The notes below the pieces were generated by a model. It was not told the origin of the DNA, did not search any database, and worked only from the letters and a program-made list of their open reading frames with translations. Below are positions 10,790 to 23,196 of a DNA stretch of 64,000 nucleotides, piece after piece. Source of the DNA: Coniella vitis (Eukaryota > Ascomycota > Sordariomycetes > Diaporthales > Schizoparmaceae); contig WUJK01000002.1 of NCBI GenBank assembly GCA_011317545.1, positions 558,001 through 622,000 of the forward strand, read 5' to 3'. Within the stretch, counting starts at the first letter, position 1. Each line of letters opens with the position of its first letter. A program made the translations under genes and the position numbers.

Positions 10790-12128
10790 CATTCTTCAGA
10801 CTCATAGCCGGTGGTTGAGATGGCCCAATATACTATGAAAGGATGATTTGCCAAGATTGTTAGATTGGCCGAGAGGGTATCTCACTAGCTGCAACACTGT
10901 GATGACTTCCATGTTCAAAGGCAATTGAAAACACTTGGAATGTTCATAGTATGGTGGCTTGTATGTTGGACAGCTACAACAGCTAGTGAAGTCTTCAAGC
11001 CCTGTAAGTGTCAACTATTTATCATACTCTGAGTGTACTTGAGGACTTGTACAACCTTCAAGGGTTTTATTAGCACGTCATCAGGCCTGAATGACATTGT
11101 TGAGATCCCCTGGCAAAGCCCCAGCCCAGCATCCAAGCACTTGGACCACATGTTCCTTGTCAATTGGCAGTTGGCTGGTCTGTGCTTGCTCAGGGGTAGC
11201 AAGGCCTATCATGAGTGGCTGGCCTCCACTGCTCCAGCAGTTGGGGGGTCCACTCCTGCTGTCCGGGCTGCTTTGGCTTGGCAGCGGCTGGGTCTCAGCA
11301 CCCTGGCACTCTGCGAGTTGCAAAGCTTAGAAGCAACGTGCTTTTTGGCGGCAACCACCAAGCACACCACTGCACCCTTTCGGGCCTTAGCTGCTAACCA
11401 AAAGCCCAAGTACCATCTGGGGTAGCCAAGGTCAACGGGCATTCTTTTTTCTCAACCTGCCCCTGTCGCAACCCAAACCTTCAACATCCATGGCCACGGC
11501 CATCGGCTTCCCTTGACGACGCGACGATTGACGACTCCAGATACCATTGCCAAGCATCATCGCTCAGGCTGCCTGCTGAGCACTTTCCTCAACCTAGCCT
11601 TGACGACACACTCCTGTGGGCGAGAGAAGAGGACTGTCTGGCCTGTCAGTTCTACTTCCTGCATGCTGAGCCGCGGCATCGTCATCTCGTCCGGACCCAG
11701 CTAATAAACAAGCCTAGGCCACACCAGACTGCATCATTCGAGCCCATCTCTGTCTCTGGTCCCCGGTGCTACTGCCGACTCTCCTGCCTCATCCACCCTC
11801 TGCGATAGTCCTCCTGCGGCCACTGGTACCACCGTGACGATCGAAAAAGAAGCCAATCCTCGACACGTACGAGGGCTGCTGTCCCACGATTCTAGCCGAG
11901 AGAGAGGGAGAGAAGGAGAACATACGCGTGCCGCTCACTAGACTGGTCGTGGAAGCTTCCCTCTCGCATGGTACATTTTAAACGCGACTGCTCTGGCACA
12001 TTCGCTGCCAAACTCAGCATCTTAACACACCTCGAATGCCTTTTGGGGGGGGCCTAGGCGCAACACACATCCGTCACCCAGGCCGAAGAGGAACACGAGC
12101 CGCCATACCAATAAGCCACGAGACAAGA
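10790..12128. other. Intergenic region and probable long leader of the striatin gene
   Basis: About 1.3 kb without a convincing gene. The stretch 11440-12050 is C/T-rich with many short pyrimidine blocks, as in long 5' leaders of fungal regulatory genes. An in-frame ATG at 12036 lies upstream of the preferred striatin start. Confidence 0.5.
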
Positions 12129-14884
12129 ATGGCCCACTCTATGCAGACGGGCGGGCATGGAGGCGGTTCCGGCGGCATCAATAGCATAAATGCCGCCGGC
12201 GGCCAGCCCCATGCTACCGAATACACGCTGCAGGGTGTCATGCGCTTCCTCCAGACCGAGTGGCACCGTCATGAGCGCGATCGAAACGCCTGGGAGATTG
12301 ACAAGCAGGAGATGAAGGGCCGCATAGCGAACCTCGAGGGCGCAGCAAGACGCGCAGACGCGACACAAAAAGCCCTGAAGAAGTACGTGGCCATCCTCGA
12401 GGCCAAGGTCCGCGATCAGGCTGCACAGCTTAAAGCTGCTGCAGCAGGGGGCAAGGCCGACGAAGAATCGTCCAAGCCAAAAAAGCTGGATAGGGAGGCT
12501 CTGATCCAGGCCAAGTTACAATGTACGTTGGACTTCGATCCAGTCTCCACGGAGAACGCGTCGTTTCCCTTGCCTTCATCCAATGGCTGACCGAAAATCT
12601 ACTTGTGTAGCTGCGAGCGACAAGAACCAAAGTGGTTCAAATGATCTCGGTGTCGACATGGATCGCATAGACGATGACGAGACACAGCGGTCCGACCTCA
12701 AGAACTTTCTCGATCAGTGCCAGGCCGAGTTCACCTACCTTATGATCACGCCCGCTAATCCCATACCACCGCGCGAATCTCCACCACTACCTCTACTAGA
12801 TGATCTCCGCGATGCAGAAGGCTATGGTTTGCCGCACTCTCAGCAGGCCATGGATCATCTCTCTGCTGCAAACCGCCAAGCTCAAAACCATATAATCTTC
12901 AGACCAGGCCAACCAGGCCCCAACCACGTGCAGCCGATGCAGGGGCACCCGTCTAACCAAATGGCCGTCAAGCACCCCGAACTTCAGCAGCCCCACCCCA
13001 ATGCTGCGCCTCAGGGCATCTTACGGACAAGTGACGGCCAGCAAGCCTTTGGCAATACCGTGGAGTGGCCGGGCCCTTCGGTTTCGACGCGCATGGTCGA
13101 GGACGTTCCTCAGCAGCCCACCCAAAGTATCACGTCGTTGAGTCGCCCAGATAGCCAGGGCGAAGGCCCCAAGCAGCAAGATGCAACCAGCCATGATGGT
13201 TGGAACTTTAATGACGGCTCCTTCTCTGATCCTCCATCATCTCATCCTCAGTCCGCTGGGTCCACCCGGCCCGACACCGATGTCTTCCCAACCGCCGAAA
13301 ATCTTCCCAAATCCCCAGGTCGTGGACAACTAGCGCACCGCCGCAGGGCCTCTCTGGGCCGACGAAGAAGTTCCGGAGAGGACATGTCACTGAATGCAAT
13401 GGCGCAAAAGACAGAAAGCGGCAACTTCAGGCTGAGATATGGCTTGCGTGGACACTTGAATGCAGTGCGATCCGTAATTTTCTCTGGAGGCGGAAGCCCT
13501 GGCGAGCCCGAGATTTGCACGGCCAGCGATGACGGCTTGATCAAGCGATTCCACATTCCGCGCGGCAGCCCTCACATGTTCAACAACAACGCGCTTTCCG
13601 ATCTGGACGTCCAGGCGGACTTTACGCACCGTGGTCACAATGGCGCTGTGCTTTGCTTGGCTGCATGGTCCCAATCTCCCAATTTCACTACCGGAGGTCG
13701 AGCGGTGGGCGATGGTTGGATCTTTTCTGGAGGTCAAGACTCGACCGTTCGAGTGTGGGAGCGTGGCCGCGTCGACCCCAAGGCAACCCTCGATGGCCAC
13801 ACTGATGCTGTCTGGGCTCTGTGTGTGCTACCAGCCACACTCGGTTCGGTATTCGGGCAAAACAGCCCCTATGGCGCGCCAGACCGCATCCTCCTCGCCT
13901 CTGGTGCCGCTGACGGTACTGTTCGTATCTGGTCTATTAGCCAGCCACCACAAATGACAAGCCCACAGCCCCCTCCCGCTGCAGCAGGAAGACGGGCAGG
14001 CGGCTCTGGGCGTGTTCGCGGCAACAGCATGAGCTCTGGCTCTGCCTTTCCTAGCAGCCCGCAACCCACCATGGCTTCCAACAGCCCCTTTGACCACACG
14101 CTGGTCCACACCATTTCGCGCGTAGATTCCAAAGCATCGCCAACCTGTATTACAGCCTTGAGCGCATCTGGTGAATCGTTTGTGGTCAGTTACTCGGATG
14201 CTGCCATAATTGTGTATGATACCCGGACAGGAGAGGAAATTGGCAACATGGCAAGCCTCGAGACGTACGATGGAACGCTCAACACGAGTGTCAATGCTGT
14301 TGTTGCCACCACGGTGGGGTTGGATCAGAGCCAACACCAGACGGGTCATGGGTCACTGGGCATGAATGATGACGATTCGAACGGTGGCGGCGCAGGTCCA
14401 ACGGGCGGCGGTCGGCAGATGGCGGGCAGCGGGGTGGAAGGTACTATCATCTCTGGCCATGAAGACCGCTTTGTTCGGTTCTTTGATGCCAATAGCGGTC
14501 AGTCAAGAGGCTTCCCCCCGGTGCTTTTTTTTTTTTTTTTTTTTTTTTTCAAATCTCTGTCCTCCTTTTTGCATAACTGTCTTGCTAGATATGCATTTTA
14601 CTAATACTTGTCATCCTTACTCAGGCCAATGTACCTACAACATGGTAGCTCACCCAGCAGCCATATCCTCCCTCTCCCTCTCCCCCGACGGACGTGAACT
14701 CGTATCCGCAGGCCATGACGCCTCGCTACGGTTTTGGTCGCTCGAGAAGCGCTCCTGCACGCAGGAAATCACGTCGCACCGCATCATGCGGGGCGAAGGC
14801 GTGTGTGCTGTTGTTTGGAGCCAGGACGGGCGGTGGGTGGTGAGTGCCGGCGGGGACGGCGTCGTCAAGGTGTTCTCCAGATAG
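12129..14884 (+). CDS. Striatin family STRIPAK scaffold (PRO11/FSR1 type)
   Basis: Regulatory B-type subunit and scaffold of the STRIPAK phosphatase-kinase complex. In Sordariomycetes its homologues (PRO11, FSR1) control hyphal fusion, fruiting-body formation and virulence. Exons 12129-12522, 12611-14497 and 14625-14884 give 846 residues, matching known fungal striatins. Near residues 31-44 is YTLQGVMRFLQTEW, the caveolin-binding-like motif, followed by a coiled coil to about residue 110. A disordered linker precedes a WD40 propeller from about residue 405 (GLRGHLNAVRSV, DGLIKRF, GGQDSTVRVWERG, ASGAADGTVRIW, SAGHDASLRFW, SAGGDGVVKVFSR). Introns are 88 and 127 nt; the second has a run of more than 20 T. 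I chose the ATG at 12129 for its better context (A at -3, G at +4). The ATG at 12036 would add 31 residues. The frame after the stop stays open (see next entry). Confidence 0.95.
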
Positions 14885-15349
14885 GATCTGGTTGACAATG
14901 ACGAAAAAGCTGCGAGGGTTAGCAGCAGCAGCAGCAGCAGCAGGAGTCGCCGGAGGAAGATGATGGCAGCGACAGTGGCAGAGGTAGTGGGAGCAGCGGC
15001 GACGGAGGGGGAGGAAGAAGACTGGACAGTGGCCTTTTCTCCCTTCTCCTCGTCGTCGTTCATGTCTCCTGCACAACGCCAGGAAAAGAGAAAGAGGGGT
15101 GGCAGTGAGGACTGGTACAGTATTGGAATAGGCAATGGCAATGGCAAAGGCAAGGCAAAGGAGAAGAAACCTCCATCTCTGCCTGTGTCTTCGCCACGCC
15201 CTCCAATCCGTCAGTCGATGCTGTCTTCACCTCCGCCCCCACCAAGACACGTGGAGCTGCCCAGTCCGCGGGTGAAGAGCGTGCCCGAAGGATTGGGCAT
15301 CCTGAACTGGGAGGATTTGGAGAAGCTTGACTTCCTCAGGATGGAATAG
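14885..15349 (+). other. In-phase open frame after the striatin stop codon
   Basis: Directly after the TAG of striatin (14882-14884) the same frame continues for 155 codons to a stop ending at 15349. It begins DLVDNDEKAARV, runs through seven AGC serine codons, a basic patch RSRRRK, and an internal Met pair at 14960. It ends with the protein-like segment VKSVPEGLGILNWEDLEKLD. It could be a stop-readthrough extension, a separate small gene starting at 14960, a recently lost C-terminus, or chance openness of purine-rich 3' UTR. Sequence alone does not decide. Confidence 0.25.
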
Positions 15350-17779
15350 GGCTCGTTTAGGAAGAAGCAAAGATGAAAGGGAAAGGCAAGGAAGGAAGAA
15401 ATGGAGATTGATTGATGTGATTCCCTGCAGCCTCGTGGCTGTCTCTTGGTGTACGATGCAATGTGCTTCTTCAAATCACTTGCACTGCGGTCTGCGTGCT
15501 CTAGGCATTGCGGTGGGTGTATACTATGCACGATTGAACAGGAGGGAAGAAGAAGAGACAAGAGAGGGGAGCAGTCAAGTGAAGTGAAATAAAGTGAAAG
15601 GATAGGGCAGGGTAGGGTAGGGTAGGGCAACATTGTGTAGGGCACGCAAAGCAGTACAAGCATATACATTTATGCATACAAAACTATACCGTGTTCTATC
15701 AAAGGGGAAGTTGTAAATGGGAGGATAATTGGTTTTACACTGTTCAGAGACGACTGTGAGTGTGCAAATGTTGGATGGTCTTGGGAGTGAAGTATCAGTA
15801 TGGGTGTATGCTGTTGAGAATATTGATAATGAATGAAAAAAAGAATTCATTAATATTATAACGTTGGCTCTCTCTCTCTCTCTCTCTTTGTCTATCTTGT
15901 TAACTTTCTTTTTCGGTGCTGGTGGTGGTGGTGGTGGTCCGGCATCAGGACTCGCTTTTGGATCAAAACTTTGCCATCAAAACTTGAGGTAGATTATACA
16001 TATCATTGTCTAATCAGTAGCTTCGCTTACCTTTTTGACCATTCCATGCATGCTCAACTGGCGTGACAGTGCTGTAATCTTCGAAGTATTGATAAGTCTT
16101 GGTTGGAGGTATAATGGAAGGATAGGTAGGTGTGTTTTATTTATTATGTTCGGAGCTCTTACCAAGGCGACTGAAATATAAATGTGTATACATGATGTAT
16201 CCGCGCGTTTTCTATCTTATCCTGCCCGAGATTGATTGTAAGCCTCAACTCCCAAAGTGCTGATCAGTATGCTCATAGTTATGTGAATGGTAGCCCAAGC
16301 AATATGCTCTGTTTACACAATAGCATATTAGGGATCGTATATAGTATACTCCGCATAAATACTCTTCTCAGACTGGGAGAAAGAGTAAAGCAAAGCAGGT
16401 GTACGATATAGACAAGACTAGTATAGAATTTGGGTAACTTGAGCGAGAAAGGATCTATATATGCACAAAAGTTCATCCGGAAAGCATAAGGCCGCAATGA
16501 TAATAGCCGTATGTGTAATCTGGGAACTATGTCAGGCCGGTGGGGGGGGGGGTTCCTTTTTTTACTACAATATTAGTATACAGAAGGATAGATACTACTT
16601 CACGGGGGAATGTTCAATCGACTCCCTCTCTTGACTGTGATGGTGGCATCAATTGATAACAAGGGGGAATATGCTCGGAACTCTTTTTCTTTTTTTTCTC
16701 TCTTCTTTTTTTTGTACAACATATCTTGGGGATAAGAGGTTTCTTGCTATAAAGTGAATGAATCTCTTTGCCTGCATATATACTAAAAGACAATTTATTT
16801 GCTCTTCACGATACTTTTCGGGCAATGTCACAGTCCATCCAAACACGATCACGGAAAATATTTTTTGGGTTTATAAGTTTATAACCGCAAGGTCATGCAT
16901 GGCATTTATGTATGCATGTTATGTTAGATTTATAGATGAAAACTTTTTTTGATTTTCTAACATCCGCTTTTCGTGATTGAAGTCTCCTCTTCTTTTCTTC
17001 CTGTTCGTACTGGGATAGTTCCCAACGTCGAATATGCCCCTCGTTGAGAACAACATAAAGAAAAAAAAAAAGAAAAAAAGAGAAATGAGAAGGGAGAAGG
17101 AGAGTTCCGTTTATTGAATAGCAGACGACCGGTCAACTGCGTGCGTCTCACTGAATACTTTTTTTTAAAAGAAAATTCTAATTAACCCAGCACTGACTGT
17201 TTCACGCAGATGTACTCAAATTAATCGAATGAGGTTTTTTATTCTTTTTCTTCTTCTTTTTTTTTTTGAGAAGGTTTCAAATTGCCAAGAAACGTTGATA
17301 TCATTCATCTAGATAGTGATGTCTACCAGCTGTTACTATATTCCAACGATGAAGAGAAAAAGGAAAGAATAGAGCGTCCCATGTAAAACGTCCATCAAAC
17401 GATTATATAACTTCAAAGCTTTTTTCCTCTCAGGAAACCTTGGAAATCATACGTTCAGATAAATGAAAATACGACGGAGAGGAGTCGATGAACCAAATTC
17501 TGTTACCTGCTCGATTCTTTCTAGAATGGACATATAATCTATATAATCTATATAATCCACATCCACACCGCGCCCCCCCCCCCGAAAAAAAAGACATTAC
17601 CAATACCATTGAAAAATAAAATAAAAATAAGTTTTGCTTTTGAAGAAGAAAGAAGAGTAAAAGCCCACACCACAAGCACTCTGAAACAAAAAACTCTCGA
17701 CCATTGGTGGGAGGTGTTGATGATTTGCTCAAATTGCACACTGTCAGCCAGCCAACCTCGATATTCCATCTCAAGTCGT

Positions 17780-17813
<34 letters not shown>

Positions 17814-17838
17814 CGACGGAATATCAAGACTCTTCTTT
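15350..17838. other. AT-rich gene-poor region, 2.5 kb
   Basis: No frame here has protein character. It holds (CT)n near 15870-15888, (GGT)n near 15921-15937, poly-T and poly-A runs, a poly-C run near 17574 and an (AT)n tract near 17784-17812. AT content is visibly higher than in the flanking genes. It is bounded by the 3' ends of striatin (+) and the thaumatin-like gene (-). Confidence 0.7.
15605..15627 (+). other. Candidate G-quadruplex, five GGG tracts
   Basis: Five GGG tracts separated by two-base loops (CA, TA, TA, TA) at 15605-15607, 15610-15612, 15615-15617, 15620-15622 and 15625-15627. This satisfies the standard four-tract folding rule with one spare tract. It lies in the 3' flank of the striatin gene on the same strand as its transcript. 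Confidence 0.6.
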
Positions 17839-18980
17839 TTACTGAAGAATCGAAGCCGGGCAGTTGTGGCCAACGCAGCACTCAATGACACCGCTTTGGC
17901 ACGAGCCCCAAGCGTTGGCGCCGTTGTCGTTGGGGAAGGTGTCTATATTGGGGTTGTTTGATGGTTAGCATTAAAGAAGAGGTTATCAGATTTATAGTCT
18001 CCATCCAATAGGAATGCTAGAGAGTTATCACGAGGTTATCAAGGACAGTGCAAAAAGAAGAAAAGGAAAGGAAAAAAAGAAAAAAGAATAAACACTAACA
18101 AGCAGCACCAGCACAAGGCGCAAAGAACGGAGCAGCCGTGGTATCCGTCGTCGAGGCACGCTCCGGGTTCACACAAGCATTCTCGCCGTCGTTGTTGGCG
18201 CAGGTGATGCCCGTGGTGAAGAGGTTGGTGTTGCAGCCGACGACGTAGACGTCGTCGCACTGGCAGGTGATGGCGACGGAGAAGCCGTTGACGTACGAGA
18301 TGTCGACGTCGGCGATGGGGAAGCTGTAGCCGTCGGCGCTGTAGAGGTTGGAATAGAGCGGTTGATTCGTTAGTCTTGTATATGTCTTTTGGTTGTTTGT
18401 ACGTGGTGTTTAGAAGGCACATTCATTGGTGGATGTAAAAGGGAGGTGTAAAAGTGGCAGAAAGAAAGAAAGAAAGGAAAAGGGCACAGTATAATTTCAC
18501 ATACACAACATAAGAGACCTCAATCAGCGAGTCATCATCCGTGAGCTCATATCCGCCATCGTTAATGGCCACATTCCCAGCATATCCAGACGGCACAGCA
18601 AACGTCGCCGTGGCGCCATTGGCAATGACGCCGGCGCCGAGCGCGCCGCCCACCACGGTCGGGCTGCCGGCGTTGCGGGCGTGGGACGTGGTGATGGCGT
18701 CGCCGTGGTTGTTCCAGACCTTGATGGTCAGGTACTCTGGGCCCTCGGCGATGCGCTTGTGCAGCTCGGCGCGCTCCTTGAGGCTGCCGTTGAGCTCGAG
18801 CGCGGCATAGACGGGGTTGATGGTGGGGATGGGCGAGTTGAGCGCGCCGTGGATGGCGGTGCCGAGGGTTGGGGAGATGATGCCGTCGGTGGACGCAGTC
18901 AAGGTGGCCGCGGGGTTGGCCATGGCCTGGCTGACCAGGCTGATGAAGGAGAGCACGGCGGCGGCGGAGGGGGTCTTCAT
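17839..18980 (-). CDS. Secreted thaumatin/osmotin-like cysteine-rich protein
   Basis: Exons 18980-18505, 18338-18100 and 17942-17839 give 272 residues. The start ATG at 18980 opens a signal peptide (MKTPSAAAVLSFISLVSQAMA, cleavage before NPAA). The mature part has a beta-rich region with IKVWNNHGDAITTSH and VVADGYSFPIADVDISYVNG. Many cysteines are in the C-terminal half (ITCQCDDVYVVGC, PFFAPCAGAAYTFP, GSCQSGVIECCVGHNCP). That layout matches fungal secreted proteins annotated as thaumatin- or osmotin-like. Introns are 166 and 157 nt, GT-AG. Such proteins are thought to be wall-associated or effector-like, but I can read no catalytic role from the sequence. The gene stands alone between two gene-poor stretches. 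Confidence 0.8.
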
Positions 18981-21900
18981 TTTGGTTTGTTGGGTTGGGA
19001 GAGAAGGATGAGAGGGTATGAATAAATAGGGCTTCTGGAAGAGCACACTTGTATAAGGATTGTACGTTTTGAGGAAGGGAGAGGATGCTGCTGGTGCTTG
19101 GTGGTGAAGAGAGATCAGGAGGAACTCTTTGAAGGTTCTTGACAGTGATACTTATACACCATTGTGGCCCATATAGACGACCTATACTCGGAGAGTCTTG
19201 AACAACTCTCAAACTGGAAGCCTCGCCGTCACCGTCCAGGCAGCCAGCTTTGGTCCATCGCTCGGAAGTCGCCAGCCAGCCACCATTCACACCGTTGAAA
19301 TGGTTCAACCTCTCCCACTTGACTCTTTTGAGCCTCAATGGCCAAGGCAAGGATGAGTCTTGCTTGGGAAACCGGAATCCTCGCTCATACGGTATCCCGC
19401 TAGGCCAATATCAACACCAGGCCCACCTCGCGAGCCATCTGGCGATGGTTGTCAGTCCACGGCAAGGTTGAGAAGTGACAGAAGGATTTCGAAACCCTGC
19501 TCACTCCGGCCTCAGATGACAAGACAGCAATGGGGCTTGCGAATAGCAAGATCTGTTATACGCTGCGGCGATGGTGGAGCGACATTTGCCCGTTCAACTA
19601 GAGATTCCAATAGTCGAACGGCCTCTGGATTGGGATTGATGCGGCGCGGCTCCCTCGTTGATATTCCAGTGAGGCACATCCGCAGTAGGGCCGTGGACTA
19701 GATCCAATCGAGATAACGCTCAGCAAGAGAGAGGAGACTCAGGAGCAGCAGCCTGCTGAACACGCGAGAAAAGGCCGCCAGTGAGATGAAAGAGTCCCAT
19801 CACTTCGGGATGTTCTACCGAGTTGCGAGAATGATAGACAGCCCACTCCCTGCTGCGAGTAGGAAATGTTGTATAATAATGGTCTGTTCGCCTCATGTAG
19901 AGTCTTTGTAAGTAGCAATACTGTCAGTGTTCAACAAGACGTGTATGATGGAGACATTGGAGAGTATTCCTAAAAGGCAACCAGCCCGTGGAAAGGACAA
20001 GGGTCACCGAAAAGCCTCATGTATTTTAAGCCACCCTTGTCAAGCTAATCCAACAAGCATATGCAGGTCCAGAGAGTGACTGACCCTGGGCGAGATCAGG
20101 ATCGCATCGACAGGCAAGTCAAAGATCAACCCAAGTACTACTATGCAATGTAGTTGGCCGCAGGGCTGACCCACGTTGTCGTTGTCAGTGCGGGAAGTTC
20201 CGTCTTTGCCTTTCCATCACCGTAAGAGAGGCACAAGTCGCTTCGGCCGAGTATCCCGAGCAATGTCGAGGCGGCGTTCAAGAGCAAGGCCCTGATTTGG
20301 ACACTCGGTCGTCTTATAGAACAGACGACAGAGGAGCTTCTTAACTTGCAGTTCCTATACTTCTCTGCTGTTAGGGACTGCTACAAGTGGCCATACACCT
20401 ATATATCGTCTGATAGTCAGGAAACGGTATGAAGTTCGTGCACATACGCACCACACAAATCCACGGCTGTCGGATGCCTTCCACATCAACGCTGCTTCGG
20501 ACAACCGACCGTAAGGGGGGGGGGCGTCGGATCGAACGGGAGGATCCGTTTGGACGTGGGAGCCATCTCAGGAACAGGCTTGGGACGAACCACAATCAAT
20601 AGTCGATCCAGCGATAAAAGGTGCCAGGTGCCTGGGAGGATCGCCGTCCTTCTCTGGTGATGGACCGGGGTGTATGCAAGGCTTGATTTACCGTAGAGGC
20701 AAATAGAGCGGCCAGCAAGCAAGCCAGCCAGCCAAGCACCAAGACGAGTCCTTCCCACCGTCAGAAAACGTGGGAAGCCTTCAGATGGAAGTGACTGCGT
20801 TGGTGCAATGCTACCCACACCTTTTCTTCTTCTTCTTGTTTTCTTCTTCTTTCTTTTTTTTGGTGCAGTATCTCACTCAGCCTTGAAAGTGGAGTTTCGT
20901 GATCATATACACAGTAGACTTTATATTGCTGGGAGGATATCGCTTGTTCAGGGATGTTATGACCTGGTCCCTCGTAGCACTATATATACGGTTGGAAGGA
21001 ATAATCAGATGGAGATTCTGATTATTGGTTGATCTTTTGCAAGGTCTATGTGGTGTAGCGGTACCTTCCAACGCTTATCATTACAAGGGATCTTTACTGT
21101 GAATACCTGGGTGCTCTGTGATGATGTTTGCCACAGAGAATGGTAGATATGAATATGATTAGACCTCTCTTCGGCGCATTATCGCATATTTCCAATACTG
21201 TCAGAAGGGAGTTTTTCCATTTGTCGGGCCCGCTTCACCAAAACGCCCGGTGCCGAGTCCACAGAGAGAGACGTGCGGCATCCTTCGCTCTCCCCACGTC
21301 ACCCAGCGAGAACGACAGGATGAGCCAGCCCATGGGCCTATCGGCCTGGATAGAGAGTCCCGTTTACTTTGTTTGCACACGCTTGCTCGAATCGGGTCAA
21401 GAAATCGCCCTTTTTACTTGGTCTAGGTTCAGCATCCCACGGAAGAAATTCAAAGTCCTGGGCCGCGTAATCAGTGGCTGTATTTTATCTCGATGAGCCT
21501 GATCAGTCTAAGCTCTTTTCCCAAAGGGCGCTCTTTAAATATATGTTTTGTTTGCTCCTCAAGTTACATCACCAGGTTACAATTCGCAGGATTGGCGGTC
21601 ATTTATATGCCCGATCGGTTAATATTCTCATATTTACACTCGGGTGGGTGTTCATGAACGCTGCTTACATTAGACTAGCTAAAGGGCTTTTATGTCTCAA
21701 ATGTGGAAACAAGCCCATCTTGACACTGTGGAATTATGGTGAGATCTACATGGCGCACTTCAGGTTAAGTCTTTCTGATCTGCACCGATTCTTCTCTGGT
21801 TGTAAGTCAAGCCAAACCACATGGTCGATAGATAAGCTTAATATATCAAGACTGTATGAACACGGTGATCGACTGCTCCCAATACTCTATCCAGACAGAG

Positions 21901-23196
21901 GCTGTATGAGGAAAAAGCCCATCGCACACACAAAATAGAGATCTGTATCCTTGCCATTTCAGTCAACAGTACGTATATTTCAGAATAAATGAAAAAGTTG
22001 GCCCACCTTGTATTCCTTTGGCCCCAAACCCACCCAGAAACCAATCTGCCACGGCTATACGGCATGCCACTACCGCTTCTCAAGGGCTATACTATTATAT
22101 TCATAAGTGGCCGATGGTAGAACGTCTGCCTAGGCCGATTCCGGCCAAAAGGGATAATTACATCGTTCCTCATAACCTCTCTCTCATTCTCTCATTCTCT
22201 CATTCTCTCATTCTCTCATTCTCTCATTCTCTCATTCTCTCATTCTCTCATTCTCTCATTCTCTCATTCTCTCATTCTCTCATTCTCTCATTCTCTCATT
22301 CTCTCATTCTCTCATTCTCTCATTCTCTCATTCTCTCATTCTCTCATAGTATTTTCTATCCCCGTCTTCCACAGTGGAGCCCAATACCTCGACCGTAGAT
22401 TAGCCTCACTTGGGCGGGCCAGCCAGCCAGCCAGCCAGGTAGGTAGGCTCGCTCTTAACTCGGGACCTGCGTATGCGGCGTCGAGAGTACTATGTAAACC
22501 TGAGCGAAGTCCCAGAGTTTCCCGAAACTCTCCAATCAATTTCCTGCGGTTCCCACTTTGCTTCCAAAAGCTCTCTAGTCTTAGGTCTAGTCTTTTTGGG
22601 GGGAATAAGAGAATTAATTTATCGAGGATCTCACTCTTGAGATGAATGAAGAGGGTTAGGGTTATATTTGCTCTGTATAGTACGAAGTACATAGTATATA
22701 ATATCCACTCACGTATATATTTCTTATATACTTGGGACTTTGATATAAATATTATATTTATTTCTTTGCCACCTTTCTCTCTGAATCAGAGGGACCTCAA
22801 CTCCATTCAACCGCTTTCAAAAGCCCATAATCATGACTTTCAATGCATATTTGCACAAGTAGTTCAATTTCTCTCTCTCTTTCTACATCCCGCAACGATT
22901 CTCCCGATCCATGGTATCAAATCATATTCGTCCCATCCCATCCTATCCCATCTTAGCTCCACCCTCGTGACCCTTCCTTGGTAAAGGCGTTCCATCACTC
23001 ACCTCCTCCTCCTCCTCCTCCTCCTCCTCCTTCCCCCTCTCCACACCATCACAATACAGAGCTCGCATCCCCATAACCACTTCACTCGAGCCCATCTCCA
23101 CATCACCACAGCAAGGAGAACCCCCAACACTCTCCCTCACCCCCTGCGTCGAGACCGCAAAAAAGAAAAACCACCCGGCCTTCCTTACCCTTATGC
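18981..23196. other. Gene-poor, repeat-rich region, 4.2 kb
   Basis: Upstream of the thaumatin-like gene. No frame shows conserved protein character. It contains GCCA/CCAG-type tetranucleotide clusters (near 19263-19283, 20708-20738 and 22417-22438), a 21-copy octamer array, one TACATAGTA (22688-22696) and a (CTC)n run near 22999-23031. The stretch 20880-22150 is AT-rich and could hide an old degraded element, but I found no terminal repeats or coding remains. Confidence 0.6.
22181..22347 (+). repeat. Octamer tandem array, unit CTCTCATT, about 21 copies
   Basis: The unit CTCTCATT repeats essentially without change for about 167 bases. As 8 is not a multiple of 3, every frame reads the same eight-residue cycle (SLILSFSH), so the open frame across it is a repeat artefact. 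The copy uniformity suggests recent expansion or ongoing slippage. Confidence 0.95.

Noticed and set aside
11033..11425. 130-residue plus-strand frame between XPA and striatin
   Set aside because: No clear start, no recognisable motif, and equally long frames exist on the other strand in the same place.
12036..12128. Upstream in-frame start of striatin
   Set aside because: The ATG at 12036 has a poor context next to a G-run and adds a basic, non-conserved leader; kept only as an alternative.
18562..19350. 262-residue minus-strand frame overlapping the thaumatin-like gene
   Set aside because: Arg/His/Pro-rich shadow of exon 1; the other frame has a signal peptide and family motifs.
22104..22150. 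tRNA-like stretch with GATGGTAGAACGTCTGCCT
   Set aside because: It resembles a D-arm and a partial T-loop, but no acceptor stem, anticodon stem or proper B-box could be built; at most a degraded relic.
20880..22150. Possible old transposable element in the AT-rich gene-free part
   Set aside because: No terminal repeats, target-site duplication or polymerase/transposase remains could be seen.
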